Positions 34,285-42,652 of a stretch of 64,000 bases of DNA are shown here, in pieces. The DNA lies in the NCBI GenBank assembly GCA_963753245.1, contig CAVWBK010000002.1, positions 372,001-436,000 of the forward strand, in the 5' to 3' direction. Position numbers and translations under genes: made by a program. The stretch's first letter is position 1; every line of letters starts with the position of its first letter. Source of the stretch: VRUE01 sp963753245 (GTDB lineage: Bacteria > Actinomycetota > Thermoleophilia > Solirubrobacterales > 70-9). The notes under the pieces were generated by a model. The model was not told where the DNA came from. It searched no databases and saw nothing but the letters and a program-made list of their open reading frames with translations.

Positions 34285-36083
34285 ATGCTCGAAACCTACC
34301 TGGCCACGCTCGCCATCTGCGGCGCCTCCCTGGTGATCGGCCAGGCGGCGATCGCGCTCTGCGGCGGCAACCAGTGGTCCTGGCTCTCGCCGGCCGTGGG
34401 CCTCGGTTTGCTCTGCGCGCTGTGCTGGGCCACGGTGCGACTGCCCGGCGATGGCCTGATCTCGGCTCTCAGCGTGCTGGGCCTGAGCGTGGCCGCCGTC
34501 GTTTTCCTCTGGAACCGCGTCCAGGAGGGGGGGAGGCTCTGCGGGTAGGCCTACCGGTTGCGTTTCTGGCCCTCGGGGTGGCGTCGCTGCCCTTCATCAT
34601 CGAAGCCCACTTCGGGATCCTCGGGACCGGCTTTGACCCCGATATGTCCCAGCATCTACTCAGCGCCGAGCGGCTCAGCCAGGGTGCCGGATCAGCACTG
34701 CTTCATCAGGGCTATCCGCTCGGGCCGCATGCCGTCGTTGTCGCCCTCAACAAGGGCCTTGGGATCGGCTTGGTCCAGGGCTTTGACGGACTTGCAGTAT
34801 CGGTCGCGATTCTCGCCCCGCTGACGGCCCTCGCGGCTTTTGAGGACGAGCGGAGGCTGGTGCGGGTCGGCGGTGCGCTGGTCATCGGCCTCGCCTACAT
34901 GGTCGCCTCCTACTTCGCCCAGGGCGCCTTCAAGGAGGGGATGCAGGCGCTCTTTGTCCTTGCCTTCGCGCTCGCCCTCAGACAGAGCAGCCAGGAGGGC
35001 TGGCGGCGGCGTCCATTGCGCTTCCTTCCGGCAGCTCTGATCGCGGTCGGTTCGGTCTACGTCTATAGCTATCCGGGCTTGATCTGGCTGGCCGGAACGG
35101 CCGCGATCTGGGCGCTCGTCGAAGCGATTCGCGCACGGTTCTCCCGGCCGGCAACCGAATTCGATGCGCACGGGTCGAAGGATCGCGTCCGCCATAGCTC
35201 GGCTTCCTCGCGGCGGGGCGCCACCGCGATTCGTGCTCTCCTTCTGGCCGGTCTGACCTTCCTCGTCCTCGTCGCCCCGGAGATCGGTCGGATGGTCAAT
35301 TTCCGCCATTTCGAGACCTTTAACCCCAGCGGTCCGGGGCTCGGCAACCTCTTCGGTCAGATCTCACCCTTTGAGGCGCTAGGGATCTGGCCCTCGGGCG
35401 ACTTTCGCCTCTCGCCCGGCGACGGCGCGGTGCCGGCGCTCGGCTACTACCTCGGTGCAGCCTTCGCCGCGGTCCTGTTGCTCTACGGACTCGTGTTGTG
35501 CTGGCGTCGCCGCGAATCAGCCCTGATCTCGGCGCTGCTCGCAGCCGCCGGGATCTACGCGATCGCCCGACTCGGCGGGACCCCCTACACGGCGGCGAAG
35601 GCGGTGGTGATCGCGGCACCGCTCGCTGCCGCCGTGATCGTCGTGCCGCTGGCGCGCCGCCCGGTCGGGGTCCTCTACCTGCTCGTCGCCGGTGCCTGCG
35701 CGCTGCTCGCATTTGCCAACGCTCCGGTCGGGCCCAGCTCCTACTCTGCGGCGCTGACCGGGCTGCGACCGCTGATCGCCAAGGGTTCAACCCTCGTTTT
35801 GGCCTCCAATCAACTGCTCACCGAACAGGGCAAGTCCTACGTGGTCTGGGAGTTGCGAGGCGGTCGGGTCTGCGTGCGGCCCGCGCTCAGGGTGGGGTCG
35901 AGCGCGCCGCCGGGGGTCAGCTTCCTGATCACCGAAGGCGATCGGCGCAGGGCTCCCTATCGGGGCTTTAGCCTCCGCAAGCAGGCGGGCCCTTACAAGC
36001 TCTGGCAGCTGGCGGGCCCGGTGCGCCCAGGTCACTGTCCCCTGATCGCCGTGCGCCAGGCGCGCCAGGGTCCGGCTGGTTAG
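34285..36083 (+). pseudogene. Large multi-span membrane protein broken at a G7 tract
   Basis: About 599 codons if the frame is joined. The first 83 codons (MLETYLATLAICGASLVIGQ on, three helices) end at a TAG soon after a G7 run at 34527-34533. The other frame starts again with GEALRVGLPVAFLALGVASL and goes on for 10 or so helices to 36083. One more G, or two fewer, joins them. The second part has a large extracytoplasmic loop and a soluble C terminus of about 130 residues (LVLASNQLLTEQGKSYVVWE). The layout recalls glycosyltransferase-C or hydrophobic lipid-processing enzymes, but I find no signature. It could be phase-variable, dead, or a homopolymer sequencing error. Confidence 0.75.
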
Positions 36084-36164
36084 CCGGATCCCGAGTTTTG
36101 AAGGCGTGGCCCCCCAGGCGCAAGCGCTTGAGAACGGGCTCGGGCTGCACGGGCCACGAGTAGC

Positions 36165-38111
36165 ATGGCGCGCGCAATGCAGAGCAGCGCTGAGATCACC
36201 GTCAAGCTTCCCGACGGCAAACCGCTGCGCCTGCCCGCGGGTGCGACCGGCGCCGAGGCGGCGGCGGCGATCGGACCTGGTCTCGCCAGGGCTGCCCTTG
36301 CGATCCGCGTCGACGGTGAGCTGCGCGATCTGAGCGCCCCTCTTGCGGATGGCGTCGAGTTCGCCGTTTTGACCGAACGCGACCCCGAGGCGCTTGATCT
36401 GATCCGCCACGACGCCGCTCATGTGATGGCCGAGGCCGTGCAGGAGCTCTATCCCGGGACCAAGGTGACGATCGGTCCGGCGATTGAAAATGGCTTCTAT
36501 TACGACTTCGAGTTTCCCGCCGATGTGAAAATCACCGACGCCGAGCTGGGCTCGATCGAGGAGGCGATGAGGGCCCATATCCTCGCTGCGGAGGAGTTCT
36601 CGCGCCGTGAGGTCACGGTCGCTGAGGCGATTGAGATTTTCAAGCAGCAGGAGGAGCCATACAAGGTCGAGCTGATTGAAGACCTGATCGCCAAGGAAGG
36701 GGTGCAGAGCGTCTCGCTCTATCGCAACGGACCCTTTGAGGACCTCTGTCGCGGTCCCCACGGCCCCACTACGGCTCGGATCAAGGCGATCAAGCTCAAC
36801 TCAGTCGCCGGCGCCTATTGGCGCGGCGATGAGAGGCGCCAGATGCTGACCCGGATCTATGGCACGGCGTTCTTCTCACAGAAGGATCTGGCGGCGCATC
36901 TTGAGCGCATCGAGCAGGCCAAGGCGCGCGATCACCGCCGACTCGGTCCCCAGCTCGGCATCTTCATGCTGCGCGAAGAGGCGCCGGGGATGCCCTTCTG
37001 GCTGCCCAACGGGACGAAGCTCTTGCACCTGATCGAGGCCGAGGTCCAGACCCAGTTGCAAACGCGCGGCTACGAGGAGATCGCCACCCCGCAGGTCCTC
37101 GATGAGGAGCTCTGGCACCGCTCCGGCCATTGGGATAACTACAGAGATGACATGTATTTCATGGAGGCCGACGGACGCCGCTTTGCCCTGCGGCCAATGA
37201 ACTGCCCAGGCGCCTGCTTGGTCTTCGCCGCCGAGCGCCACTCCTACCGCGAGCTGCCGCTGCGCTTGGCTGAGTTCGGTCGTGTCTCACGCAACGAGCG
37301 CGAGGGGGTGCTGCACGGACTTCTGCGCGTACGGGCTTTCACCCAAGATGACGCGCACGTCTATTGCACCGAGGAGCAGATCACCGACGAGGTGGCGAGC
37401 ATCTGCAAGGCGATCGATGAGCTCTACGCGCGTTTTGGCTTTGAGGATGTGAGGGTTGAGCTCTCGACCCGGCCGCAGAAATCGATGGGTAGCGAGGAGC
37501 AGTGGGTGAAGGCCGAAACGGCCCTGACGGCAGCGCTCAAGCGCCAGGGGCGCGATTATGAGCTGAGTCCCGGTGACGGCGCCTTCTATGGACCGAAGAT
37601 CGACTTCCATATCACCGACGCGCTGGGGCGCTCCTGGCAGTGCGGGACCTGCCAGCTCGACTTTCAGATGCCCGAGCGCTTCGAACTCACCTACACCGGC
37701 GCCGATGACGCGCCCCATCGCCCGGTGATGATCCATCGCGCCCTGCTCGGCTCGATGGAGCGCTTCGCCGGGATCCTGATTGAGCACTACGCCGGGCGCT
37801 TCCCGGTCTGGCTGGCGCCGGTCCAGGCGATCGTCTTGCCGGTCTCCGACCGACACGCCGAATATGCGGCGCGCGCCGCGGCCGAACTGCGCGAGGCTGG
37901 TGTCCGAGTCGGCATCGATCAGCGCTCGGAGTCGGTCGGCCGCAAGATCCGCGACGCCGAGCTCGCTCGCTACCCCTACATGTTGGTTGTCGGAGACAAA
38001 GAGCAGGAGGCCGGGGCGCTGGCGGTTCGAGCCCACGAGGGCGGCGAGTTGGGGGCGATGGCGCTGGTGGATTTTGCCGCTCGGGTACGGGCAGAAAGCG
38101 AGCCTGACTGA
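36165..38111 (+). CDS. thrS: Threonine--tRNA ligase
   Basis: Charges tRNA-Thr; 648 residues, normal length. An N-terminal TGS domain (TVKLPDGKPLRLPAG) leads to the editing domain with HDAAHVMAEA (HxxxH zinc/editing site) and RGPHGPTT. The class II core has PMNCPGACLVF (Zn-binding Cys), and the C-terminal anticodon domain ends KSRD-like at residue 648. An in-frame Met at 36177 is an equal candidate for the start. It opens the large core cluster, with infC and ribosomal genes following. Confidence 0.97.
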   Translation: MARAMQSSAEITVKLPDGKPLRLPAGATGAEAAAAIGPGLARAALAIRVDGELRDLSAPLADGVEFAVLTERDPEALDLIRHDAAHVMAEAVQELYPGTKVTIGPAIENGFYYDFEFPADVKITDAELGSIEEAMRAHILAAEEFSRREVTVAEAIEIFKQQEEPYKVELIEDLIAKEGVQSVSLYRNGPFEDLCRGPHGPTTARIKAIKLNSVAGAYWRGDERRQMLTRIYGTAFFSQKDLAAHLERIEQAKARDHRRLGPQLGIFMLREEAPGMPFWLPNGTKLLHLIEAEVQTQLQTRGYEEIATPQVLDEELWHRSGHWDNYRDDMYFMEADGRRFALRPMNCPGACLVFAAERHSYRELPLRLAEFGRVSRNEREGVLHGLLRVRAFTQDDAHVYCTEEQITDEVASICKAIDELYARFGFEDVRVELSTRPQKSMGSEEQWVKAETALTAALKRQGRDYELSPGDGAFYGPKIDFHITDALGRSWQCGTCQLDFQMPERFELTYTGADDAPHRPVMIHRALLGSMERFAGILIEHYAGRFPVWLAPVQAIVLPVSDRHAEYAARAAAELREAGVRVGIDQRSESVGRKIRDAELARYPYMLVVGDKEQEAGALAVRAHEGGELGAMALVDFAARVRAESEPD

Positions 38112-38119
38112 ACCCGAAG

Positions 38120-38147
38120 TTGCGATCGAGCTCGCTGCCTCTATACT
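38120..38147 (+). promoter_or_regulatory. Candidate sigma-70-type promoter for infC
   Basis: TTGCGA (38120-38125) and TATACT (38142-38147) with a 16-base gap, 108 bases before the infC start. It fits the -35/-10 consensus well and would give infC its own promoter with a roughly 100-base leader, in which translational control of infC could operate. Confidence 0.5.
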
Positions 38148-38254
38148 GCGCCCACTTGATCGTAGGCACCCCAAACACACCGCGCCGCTGAGCGTCCCGT
38201 GCCTGCCTGTGAACTACCTTTCGTCCTCTTGAAGACCACCCGCTCCTCCTTCTA

Positions 38255-38896
38255 GTGCCAGTTCCGCGCAGGTTCGATCGGCGTCTCCCGGAGCGCGACA
38301 GCACGCGCATCAACGAGCGCATCCGGGTTGCCCAGGTGCGTCTGATCGGCGCCGAGGGCGAGCAGCTCGGGATCGTCGAGATCGCCGATGCGCTCAAACG
38401 TGCCCAGGACGCCGACCTCGACCTGGTCGAGGTCGCGCCCGGCTCCAAGCCGCCGGTCACCCGTCTGCTCGATTACTCGAAGTACAAATACGAGCAGGAG
38501 CAAAAGCAAAAGCAAGCACGCAAGCACCAGCAGCAGGTCAACGTGCGGGAGATCAAGCTGCGCCCGAAGATCGCCGACCACGATTACGAGACCAAGAAGG
38601 GTCACGTCGAGCGTTTTCTACGCCACCAGGACAAGGTCAAGGTGACGATCATGTTCCGTGGACGCGAGCAGGCTCATCCCGAGCGTGGCCGTGCTCTGCT
38701 GCAGAGACTCTTTGAGGACCTCGGCGAACTCGCCGTGATCGAGTCGGCCCCACTGCAGGAAGGCCGCAACATGAGCATGTTGCTCGCCCCCGGCAAAGCA
38801 GCGGCCAAAGTTGCCGAGGACGAGGAGAAGCCCGCCGAAGATGGCGCGGCCCCGGCCGCGGAGACCGCCGGCGAGGACGCTGCGGCAACCGGTTGA
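38255..38896 (+). CDS. infC: Translation initiation factor IF-3
   Basis: 213 residues from a GTG at 38255. IF-3 binds the 30S subunit and checks the start codon. The N domain begins INERIRVAQVRLIGAEGEQL; the linker is KYEQEQKQKQARKHQ; the C domain has VREIKLRPKIADHDYETKKG and VTIMFRGREQAHPE. A tail of about 40 acidic/Ala residues is added at the C terminus. No clear ribosome site precedes the GTG; rare start codons are normal for infC and tie in with its autoregulation. Here it is separated from rpmI by wecB, unlike the usual infC-rpmI-rplT order. Confidence 0.95.
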   Translation: MPVPRRFDRRLPERDSTRINERIRVAQVRLIGAEGEQLGIVEIADALKRAQDADLDLVEVAPGSKPPVTRLLDYSKYKYEQEQKQKQARKHQQQVNVREIKLRPKIADHDYETKKGHVERFLRHQDKVKVTIMFRGREQAHPERGRALLQRLFEDLGELAVIESAPLQEGRNMSMLLAPGKAAAKVAEDEEKPAEDGAAPAAETAGEDAAATG

Positions 38897-39098
38897 GTCG
38901 GCTCGACGGGTGACCACCCCGTCTTGCATTGACCGCTCTTGGGTTCGCTGCTCCGGCGGCACTTTGGTCTCTGGTATTCCGGATGACGCGAGCGCCGCGA
39001 CGACTGGCTTGACCGACCGACATTCTCCCCAGTCTAGGAACGGATGACAGCGTGCACAGCGCTGTACTGACCGTGCCGAGCGCCCAGTGGCCCGAGCG

Positions 39099-40172
39099 CT
39101 AGTCCAGCCCCGCGAGCACCTCAGCCACCCGCTCGGCCGCATGCCCGTCCCAGAGCGGGGGGGGCGGCGGAGGGGAGGCCGGGCCGGCGCCCAGCGCCGT
39201 GGGGATCGTCGCGATCGCCGCCGGTTCGAGCCCGAGCAGGGTGTTGGTCCCAGCCCTCACGGTCACCGGCCGCTCGGTGTTATCGCGCAGGGTGAAGCAC
39301 GGCACCCCCAAATAGGTCGTCTCCTCCTGGATGCCGCCCGAGTCGGTGAGCACCGCGCGGGCATCGGCCATCAGCGAGAGGAAGTCCAGGTAGCCGACGG
39401 GGTCAATCAGGGTCAGGCCCGGCGAGCTGACATCAGCCTCGATCATCTTGCGGGTCCGCGGGTGGACCGGGAAGATGACCGGGACCCCGCCGGCGAGCGC
39501 GCTCAGCTCGGTCATCACGTGGGGCAACAGCGGTCCGTCGACGAGCGCCGGGCGGTGCAGAGTGACCAACAGGAACTCACCCGGCGTGACCCCGAGCCGC
39601 GCGGCGGTGCCGAGCTCGCGGAAGCGTCCCTGCAGGGCGACCAGGGTGTCGATCATCGTGTTGCCGACGAAGTGCATGCGCTCGTCTGCGATGCCCTCGG
39701 CGCGCAGGTTCTCGACCGCCTCCTCGCTGTGCAGGAAAAGGTGTTCGGAGAGTTGGTCGGCGACGATCCGGTTTAGCTCCTCGGGCATCGTGCGGTCGAA
39801 GCTGCGCAGCCCCGACTCCAGGTGGGCGAGCGCGATGTTCAGCTTCGCGGCGGTGATCGCCGCCGCCAGGGTCGAGTTGACGTCGCCGGGAACGAGGACC
39901 AGATCGGTGGACTCCTCGAGGAGGATCGGCTCTAGGCGCTCCATCACTCGCGCAGTCTGCTGGGCGTGGGTGCCCGAGCCGACCTGCAGCATGTGATCGG
40001 GTGCGGGCATGCCGAGCTCCTCGAAGAAGACCTCTGACATCAGCCGGTCGTAGTGCTGGCCGGTGTGGATGATGGTGTGACGGGAGTCGGGCAGCCGGGC
40101 GCGCATGGCGCCGATCACGGGTGCTGTCTTGACCAGGTTGGGCCGGGTGCCGACCACATAGACGATCCGCAT
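39099..40172 (-). CDS. wecB: UDP-N-acetylglucosamine 2-epimerase (non-hydrolysing)
   Basis: Converts UDP-GlcNAc to UDP-ManNAc for surface polysaccharides. 357 residues, normal length. Visible: VVGTRPNLVKTAPVIGAMRA at the N terminus, HTGQHYD, the substrate-site EELNRIVADQLSEH, and DSGGIQEETTYLGVP. The only member of its pathway in the window. It lies on the minus strand inside the infC-rpmI-rplT group, with just 42 bases to the rpmI start, so the promoters of the two face into each other's genes. A run of prolines near the C terminus is unusual (residues 334-340). Confidence 0.95.
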   Translation of the reverse strand: MRIVYVVGTRPNLVKTAPVIGAMRARLPDSRHTIIHTGQHYDRLMSEVFFEELGMPAPDHMLQVGSGTHAQQTARVMERLEPILLEESTDLVLVPGDVNSTLAAAITAAKLNIALAHLESGLRSFDRTMPEELNRIVADQLSEHLFLHSEEAVENLRAEGIADERMHFVGNTMIDTLVALQGRFRELGTAARLGVTPGEFLLVTLHRPALVDGPLLPHVMTELSALAGGVPVIFPVHPRTRKMIEADVSSPGLTLIDPVGYLDFLSLMADARAVLTDSGGIQEETTYLGVPCFTLRDNTERPVTVRAGTNTLLGLEPAAIATIPTALGAGPASPPPPPPLWDGHAAERVAEVLAGLD

Positions 40173-40214
40173 GCGGCCGCAGAGTACCCCGCGTCTGCTT
40201 CAATAGCGGACCCG

Positions 40215-40415
40215 ATGCCGAAGATGAAGACACATTCAGGCGCCAAGAAGCGCTTTCGCAAGACCGCCAAGGGCAAGCTCCGTGGCCGTCGCGCCTACTC
40301 GAGTCACATCCTCGAGAAAAAGTCGCCGAAGCGCAAGCGGCGCATGGCGCGTCCGGTGGTCATCGCCAAGGCCGATGAAAAGCGCGTTCGGACCCTCCTC
40401 GGAGGCGGCAAGTGA
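40215..40415 (+). CDS. rpmI: 50S ribosomal protein L35
   Basis: 66 residues: KMKTHSGAKKRFRKTAKGK, then RRAYSSHILEKKSPKRKRR, the classical L35 sequence. The start at 40215 is 42 bases from the wecB start on the other strand. Its TGA overlaps the rplT GTG (GTGA). Confidence 0.97.
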   Translation: MPKMKTHSGAKKRFRKTAKGKLRGRRAYSSHILEKKSPKRKRRMARPVVIAKADEKRVRTLLGGGK

Positions 40416-40771
40416 GCCGGGTCAAGCGTTCTGTTCACGCCAAAAAGAAGCGGCGCAAGGTCCTGAAGGAAGCGAAGGGCTACTTCGGCCGCAAGCACTC
40501 CTCATACCGCTTCGCCAAAGAGCAGGTGCAGCGCTCCGGGATGTACGCATACCGGGATCGTCGCAACCGCAAGCGCGAGTTCCGCCGGCTCTGGATCACC
40601 CGGATCAACGCCGCAGCGCGGCTCGAGGGCATGAGCTACTCCGAGCTTATCCACGGCCTCAGCAAGGCCCAGGTCGAGGTCAACCGCAAGATGCTTGCCG
40701 ACATCGCCGTCCATGACCGCGATGCGTTTCGCCGATTCGTGGAGCTAGCCCGGGAGGGTGCGGCCGCCTAG
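40412..40771 (+). CDS. rplT: 50S ribosomal protein L20
   Basis: 119 residues, full length: SRVKRSVHAKKKRRKVLKEA, KGYFGRKHSSYRFAKEQV, then RRLWITRINAAARLEGMSY. It binds 23S rRNA early in assembly and in many bacteria represses its own operon. GTG start overlapping the rpmI stop; a terminator-like hairpin follows. Confidence 0.97.
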   Translation: MSRVKRSVHAKKKRRKVLKEAKGYFGRKHSSYRFAKEQVQRSGMYAYRDRRNRKREFRRLWITRINAAARLEGMSYSELIHGLSKAQVEVNRKMLADIAVHDRDAFRRFVELAREGAAA

Positions 40772-40797
40772 TCGCAGCCAGACACTCCACTTTCCCG

Positions 40798-40828
40798 GGC
40801 GGGCCGTCAGTTTTGAGGCCCGCCTTTT
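40798..40828 (+). terminator. Terminator after rplT
   Basis: 8-bp stem GGCGGGCC/GGCCCGCC with an 11-base loop, followed by TTTT. It ends the ribosomal transcript, possibly partially, as the next gene starts 54 bases later on the same strand. Confidence 0.75.
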
Positions 40829-40881
40829 CGTTCCAGGAGAAGAAAGTCCCGACAAGAACCACACACGACAGATCCCCCGAG

Positions 40882-41601
40882 ATGATCGAAAGCCCACAAA
40901 ACGAGAAGCTGAAACTGGTCCGCAGGCTGGCCGAGCGCAAGCACCGCGCGCGCCAGGGTGCCTTCGTGACCGAGGGCGAGGACCTGCTCGAGGCCGGTCT
41001 TGCCGCCGGCGCCGAGCCACGTTTTGTCTTGGTCGTCGCGGGCTGTGGAATCGAGGGGGAGGAGGTCGAGCCGCGGTTGCTGGCGGCGGCCTCCTCGCTG
41101 GGCTCGGGAACGCGGGCGATCGCGGTCTGGGAACTGCCCGAGCGCTCGACGCTCGACGCGCCCTGCGTCTATCTGCACGGGGTGGGAGACCCCGGCAACG
41201 TCGGCGCGATCGTGAGGACCGCGGAGGCGCTGCTCGGCGCGCAGGTCCTGCTTGGCCCCGGCTGCGCCGATCCCTACGGGCCCAAGGCGGTGCGGGCGAG
41301 CATGGGTTCGATCTTCTCGCGGGCGCCGCAGAACGCCGAGTTCGAGACGACTCCCTCGCCACGCGCGGCGCTGGTGGCACACGACGGCGATGCGCTTGAC
41401 GGCCTCGACGGAGCGAAGACGATCTGCCTTGGCGCCGAGCGAGACGGATTGCCAATAGAGCTGTTGGAGCGCTGCGACGCGCGGGTCACGATTCCGCTGC
41501 GCCGTGGGGCGGCGGAGTCGCTCAATGTGGCCGCCGCGGCGGCCATCGCCTGCGAGCGGATATCGTCGCCCGCGATGCGGAAAGGCCAGCCTGATGCTTG
41601 A
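40882..41601 (+). CDS. SpoU/TrmH-family RNA 2'-O-methyltransferase
   Basis: 239 residues from the ATG at 40882. N-terminal substrate domain (NEKLKLVRRLAERKHRARQG, typical for the rRNA-targeting branch), then the SPOUT knot with the three motifs: GDPGNVGAIVRTAEALLG, LGAERDGLP (motif 2), and RGAAESLNVAAAAAIACE (motif 3). It would methylate a ribose in rRNA or tRNA using SAM. The exact nucleotide is not predictable. The last 8 bases overlap pheS. Confidence 0.92.
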   Translation: MIESPQNEKLKLVRRLAERKHRARQGAFVTEGEDLLEAGLAAGAEPRFVLVVAGCGIEGEEVEPRLLAAASSLGSGTRAIAVWELPERSTLDAPCVYLHGVGDPGNVGAIVRTAEALLGAQVLLGPGCADPYGPKAVRASMGSIFSRAPQNAEFETTPSPRAALVAHDGDALDGLDGAKTICLGAERDGLPIELLERCDARVTIPLRRGAAESLNVAAAAAIACERISSPAMRKGQPDA

Positions 41602-42652
41602 GCGGATCGAGGAGATCGAGGGCGAGGCCGCGGCGGCGATCGGCTCGGCCACCGGCACCGCCGACCTCGAGGAGCTGCGAGTCCGCTACCTCGGGCGCAA
41701 AGCCGAGCTGACCGGCATCCTGCGCGGAATCGCCGCTCTTCCCCAGGAGGAACGCGGCGAGGTGGGCGGTGCCGCGAACCGCGCGCAGAAGGCGCTCGAG
41801 GCGCTGCTCGAGGGGCGCGCTGCTGAGCTCGACGCGAGCGAGCTCGAGTCGCGGCTCGCCACCGACACGATCGACGTCACCCTTCCCGGCGCCCCCCGTA
41901 TCCCGGTCGGCCACCTGCACCTGATCACCCGTACCACGCGCCAGATCGAGGACGTGATGGTCGGCCTTGGGTACAGGGTGATGGAGGGGCCCGAGATCGA
42001 GCACGACTACTACAACTTCACCGCTCTCAACCACCCGCCTGGGCACCCGGCGCGAATGCTCCAGGACACCTTCTACGTGCGGTCGGATCCCGAGCTGCTG
42101 CTGCGCACCCACACCTCGCCGGTGCAACCGCGCTCGATGGAGACCCAGGCGCCGCCGATCTTCATAATCGCCCCCGGCAAGGTCTACCGGCGCGACTCCG
42201 ACGCGACCCACAGCCCGATGTTCCACCAGGTCGAGGGTCTGGCGATCGCCGAGGGCGTGACGCTCGCCGACCTGCAGGGGACCCTCGAGCAGATGCTCAG
42301 CGCGATTTTCGGCAGCGGGCGCAGGGCGCGCATGCGGCCGCACTACTTCCCCTTCACCGAGCCCAGCGTCGAGTTCGACGTCTCCTGTTTCCAGTGCGAG
42401 GGCCGTGGTGAATTGCCGGGCGGTGGGCGTTGCAACCTCTGCAAGGGCATCGGCTGGATCGAGATCGGCGGGGCCGGGATGGTCGACCCCAGGGTGCTCG
42501 GCTTCGTCGAGGGCAACGGCTATGACTCCGAGCGGGTCCAGGGCTTTGCCTTCGGAATGGGGGTCGAGCGGATTGCGATGCTGCGCCACGGGGTGCCCGA
42601 TCTGCGGCGTTTCTTCGACAATGACGTGCGGGTCCTGGGGCAGTTTTCATGA
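41594..42652 (+). CDS. pheS: Phenylalanine--tRNA ligase alpha subunit
   Basis: 352 residues. N-terminal coiled coil (LEELRVRYLGRKAELTGIL), then the class II catalytic core: NFTALNHPPGHPARMLQDTF (motif 1-2 region), HTSPVQPRSM, and GFAFGMGVERIAMLRHG (motif 3). Works as an alpha2-beta2 tetramer with PheT. Start ATG 41594 overlaps the methyltransferase stop; the stop overlaps pheT (ATGA). Confidence 0.97.
   Translation: MLERIEEIEGEAAAAIGSATGTADLEELRVRYLGRKAELTGILRGIAALPQEERGEVGGAANRAQKALEALLEGRAAELDASELESRLATDTIDVTLPGAPRIPVGHLHLITRTTRQIEDVMVGLGYRVMEGPEIEHDYYNFTALNHPPGHPARMLQDTFYVRSDPELLLRTHTSPVQPRSMETQAPPIFIIAPGKVYRRDSDATHSPMFHQVEGLAIAEGVTLADLQGTLEQMLSAIFGSGRRARMRPHYFPFTEPSVEFDVSCFQCEGRGELPGGGRCNLCKGIGWIEIGGAGMVDPRVLGFVEGNGYDSERVQGFAFGMGVERIAMLRHGVPDLRRFFDNDVRVLGQFS

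Noticed and set aside
38897..39098. Possible continuation of the infC operon or leader peptide
   Set aside because: No small reading frame with a ribosome site and no T-tract terminator; left as plain intergenic DNA.
39087..39776. 229-codon plus-strand frame across wecB, which would fill the gap between infC and rpmI
   Set aside because: Antisense shadow of a fully recognisable epimerase.
41522..42589. 355-codon minus-strand frame in pheS
   Set aside because: Shadow of pheS; composition is His/Gly/Asp biased with no motif.
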